DNA of 64,000 nucleotides. Origin: Choricystis sp. odSpoLacu1. Its lineage: Eukaryota > Chlorophyta > Trebouxiophyceae. The translations under genes and the position numbers were made by a program. This document shows, piece after piece, positions 39,601 to 50,282 of the stretch. Numbering within the stretch: the first letter of the stretch is position 1; every line of letters starts with the position of its first letter. The notes under the pieces are model-generated. The model searched no databases. It was not told the DNA's origin and saw only the letters and a program-made list of their open reading frames with translations. Location: NCBI GenBank assembly GCA_958009055.1, contig OY253654.1, positions 682,001-746,000 on the forward strand. The letters run 5' to 3'.

Positions 39601-42349
39601 GCGGGAAGCTCGGGTCGCGCACACACCTCTCATCGATGATCTTGAGGGCGGCCCTGCGCACGCTGGGGGCGGTGTCTCGAGACGCGGCGACCAGGGTGCC
39701 AAAGAAGGAGGTGGCCAGGGCGGGGTCGAGCTCGATGGCGGCGCCCACCACGTCGACCGCGGCCTGGCGTGCCGACGCGGCCTCATCCCGCAGCGCGCGA
39801 CCGACGGCGGCCTGCAGCTCGGGAGACCGCGCAGCGCGCGGGTCGGCGCGGGCGACGGCGCCGAGGGCGCGCAGGGCGCGGGCGCGGGCGGCGGGGGCCT
39901 GGCGCGCGGGGTCGGCCGCGTCGGCGAGGGACGCGAGCAGCGTGCCGCGCGCGCGCGCTTCGGCGCCCGCCGCCACGGCGGCGCGGGCCAGCAGGCCGGC
40001 GTCGTCGGGCGTCAGGTCGGCCGTCACGCTGGCGTCCAGCTCGGCGGCGGCGGTGGTGTAGTCGGAGGAGACGGCCGCGGCCGCGCGAGCGTCGGCAGCG
40101 CTGCCGTCTGGCCCTGCCGCCCACTCCGACGCACACCGCGCCAGCAGAAAGCGGCGGGCGGAAGCGCGGCCGGCGGCGCCGTCGGACGAGGCCGCCGCAT
40201 CCGACGACGCGAGGTAGGCCAGCAGGAGGGCGGTCTCGGTGGACACGCCGGGGAGTGAGGCGGCGGGCCCCGCCGACGCGTCACCATCGTTGCCCCCAGC
40301 GTCCACCAGCGCGGCCGCAGCGGCCGCCTCCCCTTCCGCGGCCGCCACCACGCCACACAGCGCGGCAGCCGCCACGCCCACAATGTCGACCGCCGCCTGG
40401 CGGACGGAGGGGTCGGTCGCGCGCGCGGTCACCGCGCCCGCGGCCGCGCCCGCCAGTCGCAGCAGCGTCGGCCCCGCCGCCGGCCAGGCGGGCAGGCCGA
40501 CACAGGCAGCGACATCGGTGACGAGTTCATCGACGGCGGCTTTGACGTCGACCGCGGTGTCTGCTTTGACGGTCTTGGCGGTGGCCAGGCGGTCGAGGAG
40601 GACGGTGGCCACCGCGTCGGCGGCCGCGTACGCGGCGCCCACCGCTCCCGCCAGGGGGGCGGTGGCCGCCGCGTCTTGGTTGTCACCAGCACCCACGTCC
40701 TCCCCACCAGGAGGAGGCGGCAGCTCGGCCGCCGACTGGACGCACTGCAGGAGCGCGGCGGAGAGGGGTTGGATGACGGCGCCGCCCCCCGCGGGCACGG
40801 TGCGGGACGCCCGCCCGGCGCCCCGGGCGGCGGGGACGTGGGGCAGGGCGTCGCTGACCAGGGCGTCCAGCAGGGAGGGGCGCAGGGAGGGGGCGTGGCG
40901 GTAGGCGGCTGACACGTAGTCGGCCCCAGCGGCCGCGAGCACGGGGGCGCCCTCGACCGCGAGCGCGGCCGCGGCTGCGCGCGCCAGGCCCAGCACGGGG
41001 CCGTCGGGGGGGCGCACACCCGCCAGGGCGGCGGCAGCCACCGGCAGGGCGGCCTCCACCGCGGCGCGCACCTCTGCGACGCCGGGGCCGCCGCCCGCCG
41101 CGCGCGCGGCGGCGGCGGCCGCTTTCTTGCGCCCTTTCTTGGCCGGCGGCTCGTCCGCATCGGCGTCGCCACCACCAGGCGCTGCCAGTGACTTGGGCCG
41201 GTGCGAGGTCGCCAGGCGGGCGTCCAGGGGGGCCAGGCTGTTGGCGAGCGCGTGGTGGCGCAGCGCGTCCAGCGCGGCTGTCAAAGCGTCCTCCGTCCTC
41301 GCGGCGGGGGGGCACCCGGGCGCTCCCGCGACACGCAGAATGGCGGTGGCTGCTGTGACGGCTGTGAGGGCGGCCACGGCGGCCGGTGAGGAGGCCGGGG
41401 CGCCGTCTGGGACGACGGTGCGGCCACCCACAGCCACGGCACCACCCAACCGCCCGACGGCGGCGGTCACCGCGGCTGCGTCGGCGGTGGCGACGCCGCC
41501 AGAGGACGCAGCAGCGCGCAGGGCGGCGTCCGCGTCGCGGGCGTCGGTGAGGGAGACGGGGGGCGGCGTGGCGGATGCGGTCGCGCTGTCGACCGCCATC
41601 GCGTCCAGCCAAAAGGTCAGCGCCGCCGTCAGCGCCGCTCCAGCAGCTTCCCCTCCGTCGGCGGGCGTGTCCAGGCTGCGCACCACCACGGCGCGGCGGC
41701 GGCGGCGGCGGCCGGTGGAGGGCGGGGCGAGGGCGTCGGTGAGGGGGGGCGCCTCAGGGGAGGGGGGGGGGCGGCGGGGCGCACGGCGTGGGCCTAGGGG
41801 GGGGCTTGGGTGGCGCGGTGACGATGGAGGCTGAGGAGGGGGAGGGGAACGAGGGTGTCCGAGGGTGGGTGGGTGGGAGGTGGGACGGAAACAACGAGGC
41901 GCGACCACCCCTCCTCCCCTAAACCACTCACCGTCCTCCACCAGCGTCACCGCAAACGCGGCGGGGCAACAGTCAGCCACGGCGCGGGCCAGGGGTCCCG
42001 CGGCGTCGAGGTCGGGGTCGGCGGCGGCGGGGACGAGGGGGCAGCTGTGGGAGGGTTGTGCGCGAGTGAGTGAGGGAGGGAAAAAAGGCCCCTCATTTCC
42101 ATCCCTCCCCTCTCTCTCTCCCTCCACACACAACCAACACACTCACACAAAATGCTCCTTCACCGCCAGCAGCGCCCGCCGCACTCTGTCCACCAGCGCC
42201 GCATCTGACGCGAGCGCCGCGTCGTCGCCCGGCGCAAGGACCGGCATGGGCGGTGGCGGTGGCGCCGGCGCGATGACGTCGGACAGGGCGAGGCCCAGGT
42301 CCACGCCGGCGCCGACGTTGGGCAGGGCGATGAGGGGGGGCAGGTGCAT
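36615..42349 (-). CDS. SCC2: Cohesin loader SCC2 (Nipped-B/NIPBL), frame break in a G run
   Basis: Exons 42349..42147, 42044..41932, 41793..37529, 37422..36615; about 1,795 aa. HEAT-repeat segments match the Nipped-B family: VRRAALKIIDERCVRDPSFP followed by a DAAARSLGELWFGG segment, then LQENWEWVLRLALDPAPVPP, VALMDEVERGGLVAPWTAVP and ADVGLLAATIVAAAGLPFRR joined to GDEPLLLV. The C-terminus is basic and AT-hook-like (GRGRGRGRKRRAASSDEVES) and ends acidic. SCC2 with SCC4 loads cohesin on chromosomes. The frame changes inside the 13-G run 38457-38469: RYLFVLGHLFRHGAAAIDR lies before it and VDGVLAASLAAFEDAGADAK after it, in different frames. The first two exon junctions were fixed by phase and by GTGAGT donors. 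Confidence 0.82.
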
Positions 42350-42635
42350 CGGGGAGTGTGGGGATTGGGGGGCCGGCCGGGTGGCAGAAACCACACGCAC
42401 TCTCGCGCCCCCCGTTGCGAGTGTGGGGGAGGCTGGAACAGACGCCTGTGGCTGGGCGCTGGCGTGGAGCCCCGGGTCTCACGCGGTCGTCGCCATTCGC
42501 TGGGAGACCGGCCGTGTTTCCGCGAAAGTCGGTCGAGCTCTGCGCCGACAGTTTTTGTCTCTTCGTTACGGCGAGCAAAACACGGCGCCGTCGAGAAAAA
42601 ACAGCCGCGCCCGCGCCCTCCCAAGCCAACTCACG
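42350..42635. promoter_or_regulatory. Divergent spacer, SCC2 / hypothetical gene
   Basis: 286 bp between start codons of opposite direction. No distinct motif was found. It presumably holds both promoters. Confidence 0.35.
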
Positions 42636-43723
42636 ATGCATGGTACGTCCTCTGTTTCACTCCCCGTCTTGCTGCAAGCGCAGGACGAGTGAATGCTCTT
42701 CCCGAGAGGGCGGTGCGGCCCTGCTTTCTCAGTACGCGCCGAGAGCACATGCGGGCGCCCCCGCACCACCCCACCCCGCCCACCTCGCCGCCCCCTTTCC
42801 GCCTCGAGGGGCGCCCCACATATGTCATGCATTCGTGCGGGGGGCGGTCGCCGGGAACGAGGGCCGACAGGGGGGAATGGCACGCGCTACCCGCCGAAAC
42901 CGCGGAGCGCGCGCCTCAACGGCCCTTCTCACTGTGTGGCGCCCTCTCCCTCCCCCCCAGGCTTCGTCTTCCGCGCGCTCCCGTCCGCCGGCGTGGTGCC
43001 GTCACCGCGGCGGGTGACTGGGTCGGCTCCCGCGACGGTGAGAGAGAGAAGAGGGGAGGGAGGCCAATGCGGCCGCTGCTCCCGAAACCGCCGCCATAGA
43101 AACCAACCCCCGCCTCCACCCACCCACCCCCACCCCCACCCCAGCCCACCAAATCCACCGCCCTGCCCTTCCTGGACATCGGCCTGCTGCGCGCCGCCGC
43201 GAGTGCGACAGCAGCGCCCGCGCCGGCGCCACCGCGCGGCCTGCCGCCCGCGCCGCCGCGCGGCGGCGCGAGCAGCGGCCCCTCCTCTGCCGGCTGCACC
43301 CCCGTGCCCGCTCCGCCCGCCTGCCAACCTGTCGCCCCCCGCAAACAGCCGGTCCACGCCTCCCCTCCCCCCAGCGTTAGCGCCGCCCTGGCCGCCGCCG
43401 CGCCTCGCTCCTGTCCCGAGCGTGGGCGCCCGCCGCGCGCCCCCGGCGCGGCGCGCACGCACGCCCGGGTGCGCGTGCGGCGCGCGCTGGACCTGGATGG
43501 TCGGCGCGTGCCCCTGCCCCGGGTGGGGCCCCTGCCTGTCGCTGGCGATGGGCGCAGCGTGCGGTTTGGGGGCGCGCCAGGTGCGCCGCCGCCACTGCGC
43601 CCGCCCGCCGAGCGGCGCAAGCGGGCCGACACGCCGGGGTGGCCGCCCCGGGTGGCGGCTCGCAGGCGGGAGGCGGACGACGCGGCGGCGGGGCTGGTGG
43701 CCAGGCTGCAGCTGGGAGAGTGA
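42636..43723 (+). CDS. Hypothetical protein, Pro/Arg-rich, with a 7-nt first coding exon
   Basis: Exons 42636..42642 (ATGCATG), 42961..43037 and 43145..43723 give 220 aa in one frame. The short first exon is accepted because the donor (gtacgt) and the acceptor (cccccag) are good and the phases match. The product starts MHGFVFRALPSAGVVPSPRR and has a TALPFLDIGLLRAAASA segment and a Pro-rich middle. It ends in a basic, possibly helical tail (PPRVAARRREADDAAAGLVA). The strand VRRALDLDGRRVPLPRVGPL looks folded. No family recognised. The start is the least certain point. Confidence 0.5.
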
Positions 43724-43912
43724 TGGTGCGTTGGTTGGGAGGCTGCTTTTTTTTTCTCGTGCTGCTGCTGCTTTCTTTTGGCTTTTGGGTTTTTCTTTGC
43801 TGCAAACAAACACACCGCCCGGCTTCACGCCTTCTGATTCACCAGTGGCCCCCAGGTGTGGGGGCGGGATTCTTTTTGCAGGGGAGAAAACACAGGAGAT
43901 AGAAGAAACGTG

Positions 43913-45054
43913 TCAAGCCTCGCCCTTTGCGCGCGCCTTCTCCAAAAACGGCCCCAGCTGCCCTCTCCCCGCCAGCTCGCGCAGCAGGCTGAACATGAAG
44001 GGCAGCGCATTGTGCTTGCGCCGCTCATTGTCCGCCGCCCACCGCGCGCGCAGGGACGCGGCGGCGTCGACGTCGGACCGAGCATCGGCCAGTGTGGCGG
44101 CGTCGGCACCCGCTGCCTCCAGCGCTGCCACCCTCTCCCGCGCCGCGGCCAGCCGGTCCCCCACCACCGCCATCAGGTTGAACCGCACTTCGGAGGCTGC
44201 ATAGCGCGCCACCCGGGCCGCCAGGACGGGGGCGACGGCGTCCAGCCACGCGTCGCCGTCGCCGACGGACGTCGCCACGCGCAGTGGCCCCGCGCGCAGT
44301 CCATCCAGTTCGTACACGTCCCCTCCCACCGGCACGTACGCCACAAAGTGGAACGCGTCCTCGGACGGACCGCTTTTGTCCTCCTGCAGCAGGGGGGTGG
44401 GCGGCGTGAAGGAGTTGTGAGCCGTGCGGATCGGGGCACACGCTGCCAACGCCATGCCCGCCACATCCGGCGGCACGCCCACGCAAAACTCTTTCAGCTG
44501 GGCGGCGGGGCAACCCAGCTGAACGCCAGACGCGTTCAGCAGGACGGCCAGGATGGCCTGCGTCGCGCACGCGTTGGTGGCGATTTGTTTGGCGAAGAAG
44601 AGGGTCGGCGGCGCGTCGGTGGCCGGCGTGCGGTCGTCGGGCTCCCCTGTATACTTGAACAGGAAGACGAGGCCGTGCACCGGGGCCAGGGCTTTCAGGG
44701 AGTCGGCGTCCATGGCGTAGAGTTCTTCCATCTGGGGTGGTGGGAGGGTGGGTGTTTTGGGTGGATGGTCGACCCTCGAAAAAACGAAGAAAAAAAAACA
44801 ATGATCCATCAGCCTCACACCTGCACCCCGGACACGCCCATCTCCTGGATGAGCTCGGTGAAGACGGCCGGGTCCGACTCTGTGGGGAAAGAGAGGAGGA
44901 GGGTGTGAGGAAACGAGTGCCGTCGCGCCATTCAACCAGGGGGGGCGGCCGTTCCCCTCGCTCGCTCTGCATCCAACACCGCTCACTGTGTCGCATGGCA
45001 CGGCACACACATGCACGCACCAATGGTCGTCCACGCGGCGTCGTCGTCCGCCAT
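43913..45054 (-). CDS. UCH37: UCH37/UCHL5-type ubiquitin C-terminal hydrolase
   Basis: Exons 45054..45021, 44879..44821, 44731..43913 (303 aa). The start MADDDAAWTTIGESDPAVFT continues as ELIQEMGVSGVQMEELYAMD, the typical N-terminus. Catalytic residues are Cys86 (TNACATQAIL), His159 (DAFHFVAY) and Asp174 (YELDGL), with the oxyanion Gln in FAKQIATNAC. The C-terminal ULD-like helices include RWAADNERRKHNALPFMFSL, the region that binds RPN13 (proteasome) or INO80G. The length agrees with UCHL5 (about 330 aa) with a shortened tail. It removes distal ubiquitin from chains at the proteasome lid or in INO80. Confidence 0.95.
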
Positions 45055-45222
45055 GGGGAGGCGAGTTTTTCGGAACAGAAAAGAAAAAATGAAACGAGTG
45101 CAATCGACGACCTCACCTCTCGTCACTTCAGCTCTTCCTTTTTCGTTCCACTCCCCCCACAAAAACAAACCAGGGAGCCAGGCACCGCCTGTCGAGGACC
45201 AACTTAACACACACAACCAACA

Positions 45223-46184
45223 ATGTCGGACAAGTAAGTTCGGCGGGTGGCGGGGAGGTGGGCCGCACCACCCGATGCACCCGCCGCCGCCGCCTTGCCG
45301 CCTGCGCCTCCCCCTGCCCCGGCGCTCCTGAGTTCCTCCCTCCCCACACCCGCTCGCACACACTGCGCACACAATGGACCGACACCCTCGCCACGACACG
45401 CGCTCGGCAAGAGCGGCGGCGGTGCCCCGATCTGCGCGTTTGGTTCGGCGCAAAGAAAAACGACGCGTCGGCAGCGCCTCTCGCGGGCAGCCGCCCGTCG
45501 ATCGGGGCGCTGCGCCCGCGGGGCGTGTGCGTGTGGATTGTGCGACCACGCATCGGGGCAGGGAGGAGGCAGAGTGTGGGCTGGGGAGGCGCTGGCGGCG
45601 GGACGGCGGGCCGCCGCGCACGCGCGGGCCGCCGCCGCGCCGACCCCCAATCGCAAGCCTCCCCGCCCGCCCACCCCGCGAACCCGTGGCCTGCCAACAA
45701 CGCGCACACTCACGTTTTCCCTGCACCCCACCCCTTCCTCCCCCACAGCGAATCTGAGAAGTCGGCCGCCGGCTCCGACGCGCCCGCCGCCGCGCCCGCC
45801 GCGCCCGCCCCCGGCGAAAAGATGGACGTCAACACCGCTGTCGCCGCCGTCCTCAAGAAAGCCCTGGCCCACGACGGCCTGTCTCGCGGCCTGCACGAAG
45901 CCGCCCGCGCCCTGGAGCGTGGCGGGGCGCAGCTGTGTGTTCTCGCCGACGACTGCGACCAGCCCGACATCAAGAAGCTGGTGGAGGCGCTCTGCGGCGA
46001 GCACAACGTGTCCCTGCTGTCGGTGCCCGAGTCCAAGCAGCTGGGCCAGTGGGCGGGCCTGTGCAAGCTGGACGCCGAGGGCGAGCCGCGCAAGGTCGTC
46101 GGCTGCTCGTGCGCCGTGGTCACCGACTACGGGGAGGAGACGGAGGGGTTGGCCGTGCTGCAGGAGTACCTGAAGTCGCGCTGA
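45223..46184 (+). CDS. RPS12: 40S ribosomal protein S12 (eS12)
   Basis: Exons 45223..45233 (MSDN) and 45749..46184 (148 aa). The eS12 core is clear: [58 protein letters not shown] and [13 protein letters not shown]. An Ala/Pro-rich N-terminal extension precedes it, as in plants. The gene has a 515-nt first intron placed right after four codons, common for ribosomal protein genes. I searched it for C/D-box snoRNA signatures and saw none convincing. Its start lies 169 bp from that of UCH37 in the divergent direction. Confidence 0.96.
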
Positions 46185-46469
46185 TGAGGGAAGGAAGGAG
46201 AGAGAGTGAGTGGTGTGTGGAGAAGGCGTGGTGTGGGGGGGGCACCCGCACCCCCCGCTCTCGTTGCAAAACCACCCGAACGTGCTTTTCCTCGGCGCTT
46301 TTTTTACAAAAGTGGAAACAGTCTTGTGTGCGCATCTGCTCTTTCTCTCTCTATCTCTCTCTCTCTCTCTCTCTCTATGCGCAAAAGTTGGTGTGAGGGC
46401 ACGCACACACAGAAAACGCGAAGACTGGTGCGCACAACAAAAAACAAAAAAACACACTCTTTTCCATGT
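46185..46469. other. Convergent spacer RPS12 / SRPK with CT microsatellite
   Basis: 285 bp between two stops. It contains a (CT)n run near 46345-46377 and A/C-rich sequence before the SRPK stop. No gene was seen. Confidence 0.5.
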
Positions 46470-48803
46470 CTACTCCTCCCCACCCACCGACGCCCCCCTC
46501 ACCCCGGGCGACGGCGACCTCGACCGCCGGGGCGACCCCTCCTCCGCGGTGGGGCGGTCGGGCACGCGCCCCGCCCGCTCGCCACTGTCAAAGCCGGCGG
46601 GTGGGGGGCCGGTCAGCCACGGGTGGCGCAGAGCTTCGGCCGCCGTGGCGCGCCGGTCGGGGGACCAGTCCAGCATGGGCAGCAGAAAGTCGGCCAGGGC
46701 GGCAGCCTGTGTTTGCGTGTGGGGTGGGAAGGTGAGGGGGGTTGGTTGAGCAAAAACGTGTGGGTCCGGTGTTTTTTCTTTCTTCTCTCTCGTTTTCGTT
46801 TGGTGCTCGGTTTCTTTGGTAGTTTCTGGCTCATCCAGGGGGGGACAGTTTCCTCTCCCCGCCCATGTCGACAGTACAACATGCATTTGTGTATCGTGAT
46901 GGTCATCATCGCAGCCAGAACGAGGGAGAGAGAGAAGGAGGAGGCAAAACAACGCGGCCGCCCGTTGGTCCCGCACGCCCACCCACCCACCATCCCTTTC
47001 TCCAACTCACCTCTTCCCGCGGCAGCCCATACTTTTCGTGCAGCACCGCGTCCAGCGGCCAGAACCTCAGCCGCCGAATGTGGCGCAACTCCCCCGTGCG
47101 CCCGTAAAACTCGCGCGCGCGCTTGCCGACGGTCCACACGCGGCGCGGGGGGCGGCCGACGAGCTCCGCGATGAGGGCCAAATGGTCATCATCCCGCCCG
47201 TAGTCGGCGCCGGAGCGGGGGTCGAAGAGGAGGTCCCCCGTGGCCAGCTCGAAGACGAGGCAGGCGAAGGACCACATGTCGGCGGGGGTGGAGTACTTGG
47301 CGCCGAGCAGGACCTGGGGGGTGGGGTGGGTGGGTGTTTTTAAAAGTGGTTAAAAACATTGAAAAAAATTAAGTGTGCTCCCCGGCAGTAGCGCAAAGCC
47401 GCGCGACCGGGGCGCGCATGTATTGCACGCCCCGCGCGGGCGCGCGTCGCAAGCGGGGGGCTGGTGCTGTGGGCCGCAAAATGAAATGAAACGAAGGCGC
47501 ACTCGACTCGAAAACGTGTGCGCCCAGATACCTAGACGGCCGGGTGTGGTTTTTCCTCTCCCTCTCCCTCCCCTCCCTCTCTTACCTCGGGGCACCGATA
47601 CTGCCGCGTCTGGATGTCGGACGTGAACTGCTTGTGCGTCCAGCAGGCATTGCCAAAGTCGACGATTTTTGCCATCGCGCGCGGCAGGTCGGCCGCCAGG
47701 GCGGCCGTGTCGATCGGGGGTGGCTTCGGCCGCCGCGGAGGCGCCGGCGCCGCCCCGCCGTCACTGCCCGCCACAGTCGGTGCATCCTTCTTGGCGCGCG
47801 CCTTCAGCTTCTTCTTCTGGCCGCGCGACAGGCCGGCGGTGGCGGCAGCGGCGGCAGACGGCGCGGCCAAGGTCGACGCGCTGCCGCCGGCGTCATCGCC
47901 GTCGCCTCCACCACCTTTCCGCGCCGCCAACAGGTCGGCCGCCGCCCCCGCTCCACTGCGGGGGCGCAAGGTGGAGGCCAGCATGACGTTCTCGGGCTTG
48001 AGGTCGGTGTGGATAATGGAGCGAGAGGAATGCAGGTAGTCCAGCCCCACCAACACCTGGCGTGCCAGCTCCCGCACCGCGGGCAGCGGCACCCCCCGGT
48101 ACGAAAACGCTTTGATGAGTGACAGCAGGTTGTCGCCCAGGCGTTCGAACACCATGCACACGTGGCGGCCGTGCGGGCCGGAGTGGTCAAACGCGTCAAT
48201 CAGGCGCACACAGTGTTTCTGGTCATCAGGATCCCCATTCCGGATCTGGGTCAGCAGCGTGATCTCGTCGCGGGCGGCTTCCGTGTAGTGGGGGGCCGAC
48301 TTTTGGATTTTGAGGGCGGCGTGCGCGCCGCCGCGCGCGATGTCTTCGACGAGCCACACGGTAGAAAAGTGGCCCCACCCCAGCTTGGACAGCACGATGT
48401 AGCGGCCGCTCGGGCCGTAAGCGTCGCCCACGCGGACGGGGTGGTAGCCACCTAGGGGAGAGGAGGGGAAGTGGAGGTGGTGAGTGAGCAAAGAGGCGAC
48501 GAAGAAAGGACAAAAAACTGTCACCCTCTCCCACCCACCAACACCTCTCTCACCTTTCTTGTACCCGTCCACGCCCTCATCATCGGACTCGGTGTCGGAC
48601 GCGTCCCCCCGCGACGACGCGCCATCGTCGCTGCTGCCACCGTCGCCGGAGCGTGAGCGGCTGCGAGACTCGCTGTCGCTGCGGCCGCCCCCGCTGGGCG
48701 GCTTGCCGCTGGAGGGGGTGGGGCGGGTGCGCCCTGCCACCGCTTTGGCGCGGCGGGCGGCGGCGGCTTTGACGGCGGCGGCTGCCGCGCCGCCGGAGCC
48801 CAT
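46470..48803 (-). CDS. SRPK: SR-protein kinase (SRPK)
   Basis: Exons 48803..48554, 48451..47586, 47313..47011, 46706..46470 (551 aa). An Ser/Asp-rich N-terminus with an SESRSRSRSGDGG tract precedes the split kinase domain, which begins GGYHPVRVGDAYGPSGRYIV and LSKLGWGHFSTVWLVED. Key residues: Lys in AALKIQKS, HTDLKPENV (catalytic loop), then a 90-residue spacer rich in Ala/Gly/Lys, and KIVDFGNACWTHKQFTSDIQ, TRQYRCPEVLLGAKYSTPAD. The spacer between the kinase lobes and the QTRQYR-PEV motif identify SRPK. It phosphorylates RS domains of splicing factors. The C-terminal tail contains SPRRSRSPSP, a possible self-substrate. Confidence 0.94.
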
Positions 48804-49079
48804 TGGGGGTGGCGGCCGGGTGGGTGGGGTGGGGGAGGAGGAACGGAGACGGCTCTCACCGTGTGCGCGCCTTGCGCCGACGTCTAGTGGTGCAATGTGG
48901 GGGTGGACAAGAGGGGCGCGGTCGCTGTGGCCAGCCGCAGACAGCGACGCCCGCGGTCAGAGAGCCGCCCACAGAACGAAAGCAAAGGAGTGGGGTTTCC
49001 TTTCGTCCGTCTTCTCTCTCCCTGCCTACCCACCCTGCCGTCCTGCTGCGACAAACGAAAGACACGCTCAAACAGAATT

Positions 49080-50057
49080 CTACAGCCCACCCTCCCTCTG
49101 CACGTCCACCACTCGGTACACATCGCCCCGCTTCTGCCTTGCCAGCGGCATCGCTGCCCGCCTCTTGGCCACATCCCCCAACGCCAACTCCGCCACGACT
49201 GTGGTAACAGCCGTCGCCCCCGCATCCACCAGCACATTCCCCCAGGGGTCCACCACCAGCGAGTGGCCGTGCGCGATGTAACCCTCGCCAGTGTCTTCGC
49301 GCGACGGCGAGCACAGCGCGACAAACGCTTGCCCATCCACCGCCCGCCCCCTCGCCAACAACTCCCAGTGCGCCGGCCCCGTCGTCGTATTGAAAGCGGC
49401 GGGAAAGATGAGGAGGGAGGCGCCCCGCGACGTGAGGAGGGAGGCGTATTCAGGGAAGCGGATGTCGTAGCAGATTCCAAGACCCAGGACTAAATTATCC
49501 ACGCCCAGCACAGCGCTGACATCGACTGTGGTGGCGCCACAGGGGCCCGCCGTCAGCGTGTCCGACTCTTTGAAGGTGACGCCGCCCGGGATGTCGACGT
49601 CGAACAAGTGTGCTTTGCGGTGGCGCGCGAGCAGGTTTCCATCCGGCCCGAACACGAGGCACGTGTTGTACAGAGCGCCCCCGGGTCCCTTTTCAGCAAT
49701 GGAGCCGCCCACCAGGACGATGCCTCCCGCTTTGGCGGCGGCGGCGAGGGCGGAGGCGGAGGGGGACGAGCCCCCGTCGACGTCCTCCGCGTGGATGGGA
49801 AAAGAGTCATTCCCATAGGGGCAATGCCACATCTCCGGCAACACCACTAGCCTGGCGCCCTTGGAAGCTGCATCCGCCACAGCCGCGGTGGCGGCCGCGA
49901 TGTTGGCGGCTTTGTCGGGGGTGCCGGGCGCGGTTTGGCAGAGCGCGATTTTGAGGGTGGTGGCGGCGGGCGGAGGAGAGTCGGGCGCAGCGGTCGCGGC
50001 GGCGGCGACGCCGCGGGTGGAGGCGGCTCGCTTGATTGAGGAGACGAGGGCGCGCAT
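49080..50057 (-). CDS. NIT2: Nitrilase-family omega-amidase (NIT2-like)
   Basis: Single exon, 325 aa from the ATG at 50057. The leader MRALVSSIKRAASTRGVAAA is Arg/Ser-rich without acids, a likely mitochondrial presequence. The catalytic triad is Glu75 (VLPEMWHCPYG), Lys148 (RHRKAHLFDVDIPGG) and Cys196 (GLGICYDIRFPEYA). These contexts are those of NIT2, which deamidates alpha-ketoglutaramate and alpha-ketosuccinamate, salvaging transamination products. It shares a 225-bp divergent promoter with the next gene, whose product also looks mitochondrial. Confidence 0.93.
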   Translation of the reverse strand: MRALVSSIKRAASTRGVAAAATAAPDSPPPAATTLKIALCQTAPGTPDKAANIAAATAAVADAASKGARLVVLPEMWHCPYGNDSFPIHAEDVDGGSSPSASALAAAAKAGGIVLVGGSIAEKGPGGALYNTCLVFGPDGNLLARHRKAHLFDVDIPGGVTFKESDTLTAGPCGATTVDVSAVLGVDNLVLGLGICYDIRFPEYASLLTSRGASLLIFPAAFNTTTGPAHWELLARGRAVDGQAFVALCSPSREDTGEGYIAHGHSLVVDPWGNVLVDAGATAVTTVVAELALGDVAKRRAAMPLARQKRGDVYRVVDVQREGGL

Positions 50058-50282
50058 GGTGAGAGGCGTCGCGTGGCGCGCAGGACGCGAATTGAGACGA
50101 CAGAGGGATGGGTGACCTTCGAGATTGCTTTTGACACAAGAAAAACACATTTGAAACAAACCCAACCCGCCCCCCTCCCCCCCGCAAACCCGCCCCCCCG
50201 CAAACCCGCCCCCCCTCCCACCCAACCCGCCCCCTGGACACACGTCGACAATTCACCTCGCACCCCAGCGTCAAGCTACCCC
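50058..50282. promoter_or_regulatory. Divergent promoter, NIT2 / helical-repeat protein
   Basis: 225 bp with short C-rich repeats (two or more copies of gcaaacccgcccccc between 50175 and 50215) next to aacccaacccgcc words. Confidence 0.4.

Noticed and set aside
38709..40061. Long open plus-strand frame opposite SCC2
   Set aside because: Low-complexity Ala/Thr/Arg composition and no domain. The opposite strand encodes HEAT repeats of a conserved protein.
45234..45748. snoRNA inside the 515-nt first intron of RPS12
   Set aside because: Ribosomal protein introns often host snoRNAs, but I found no paired C (RTGATGA) and D (CTGA) boxes or H/ACA fold.
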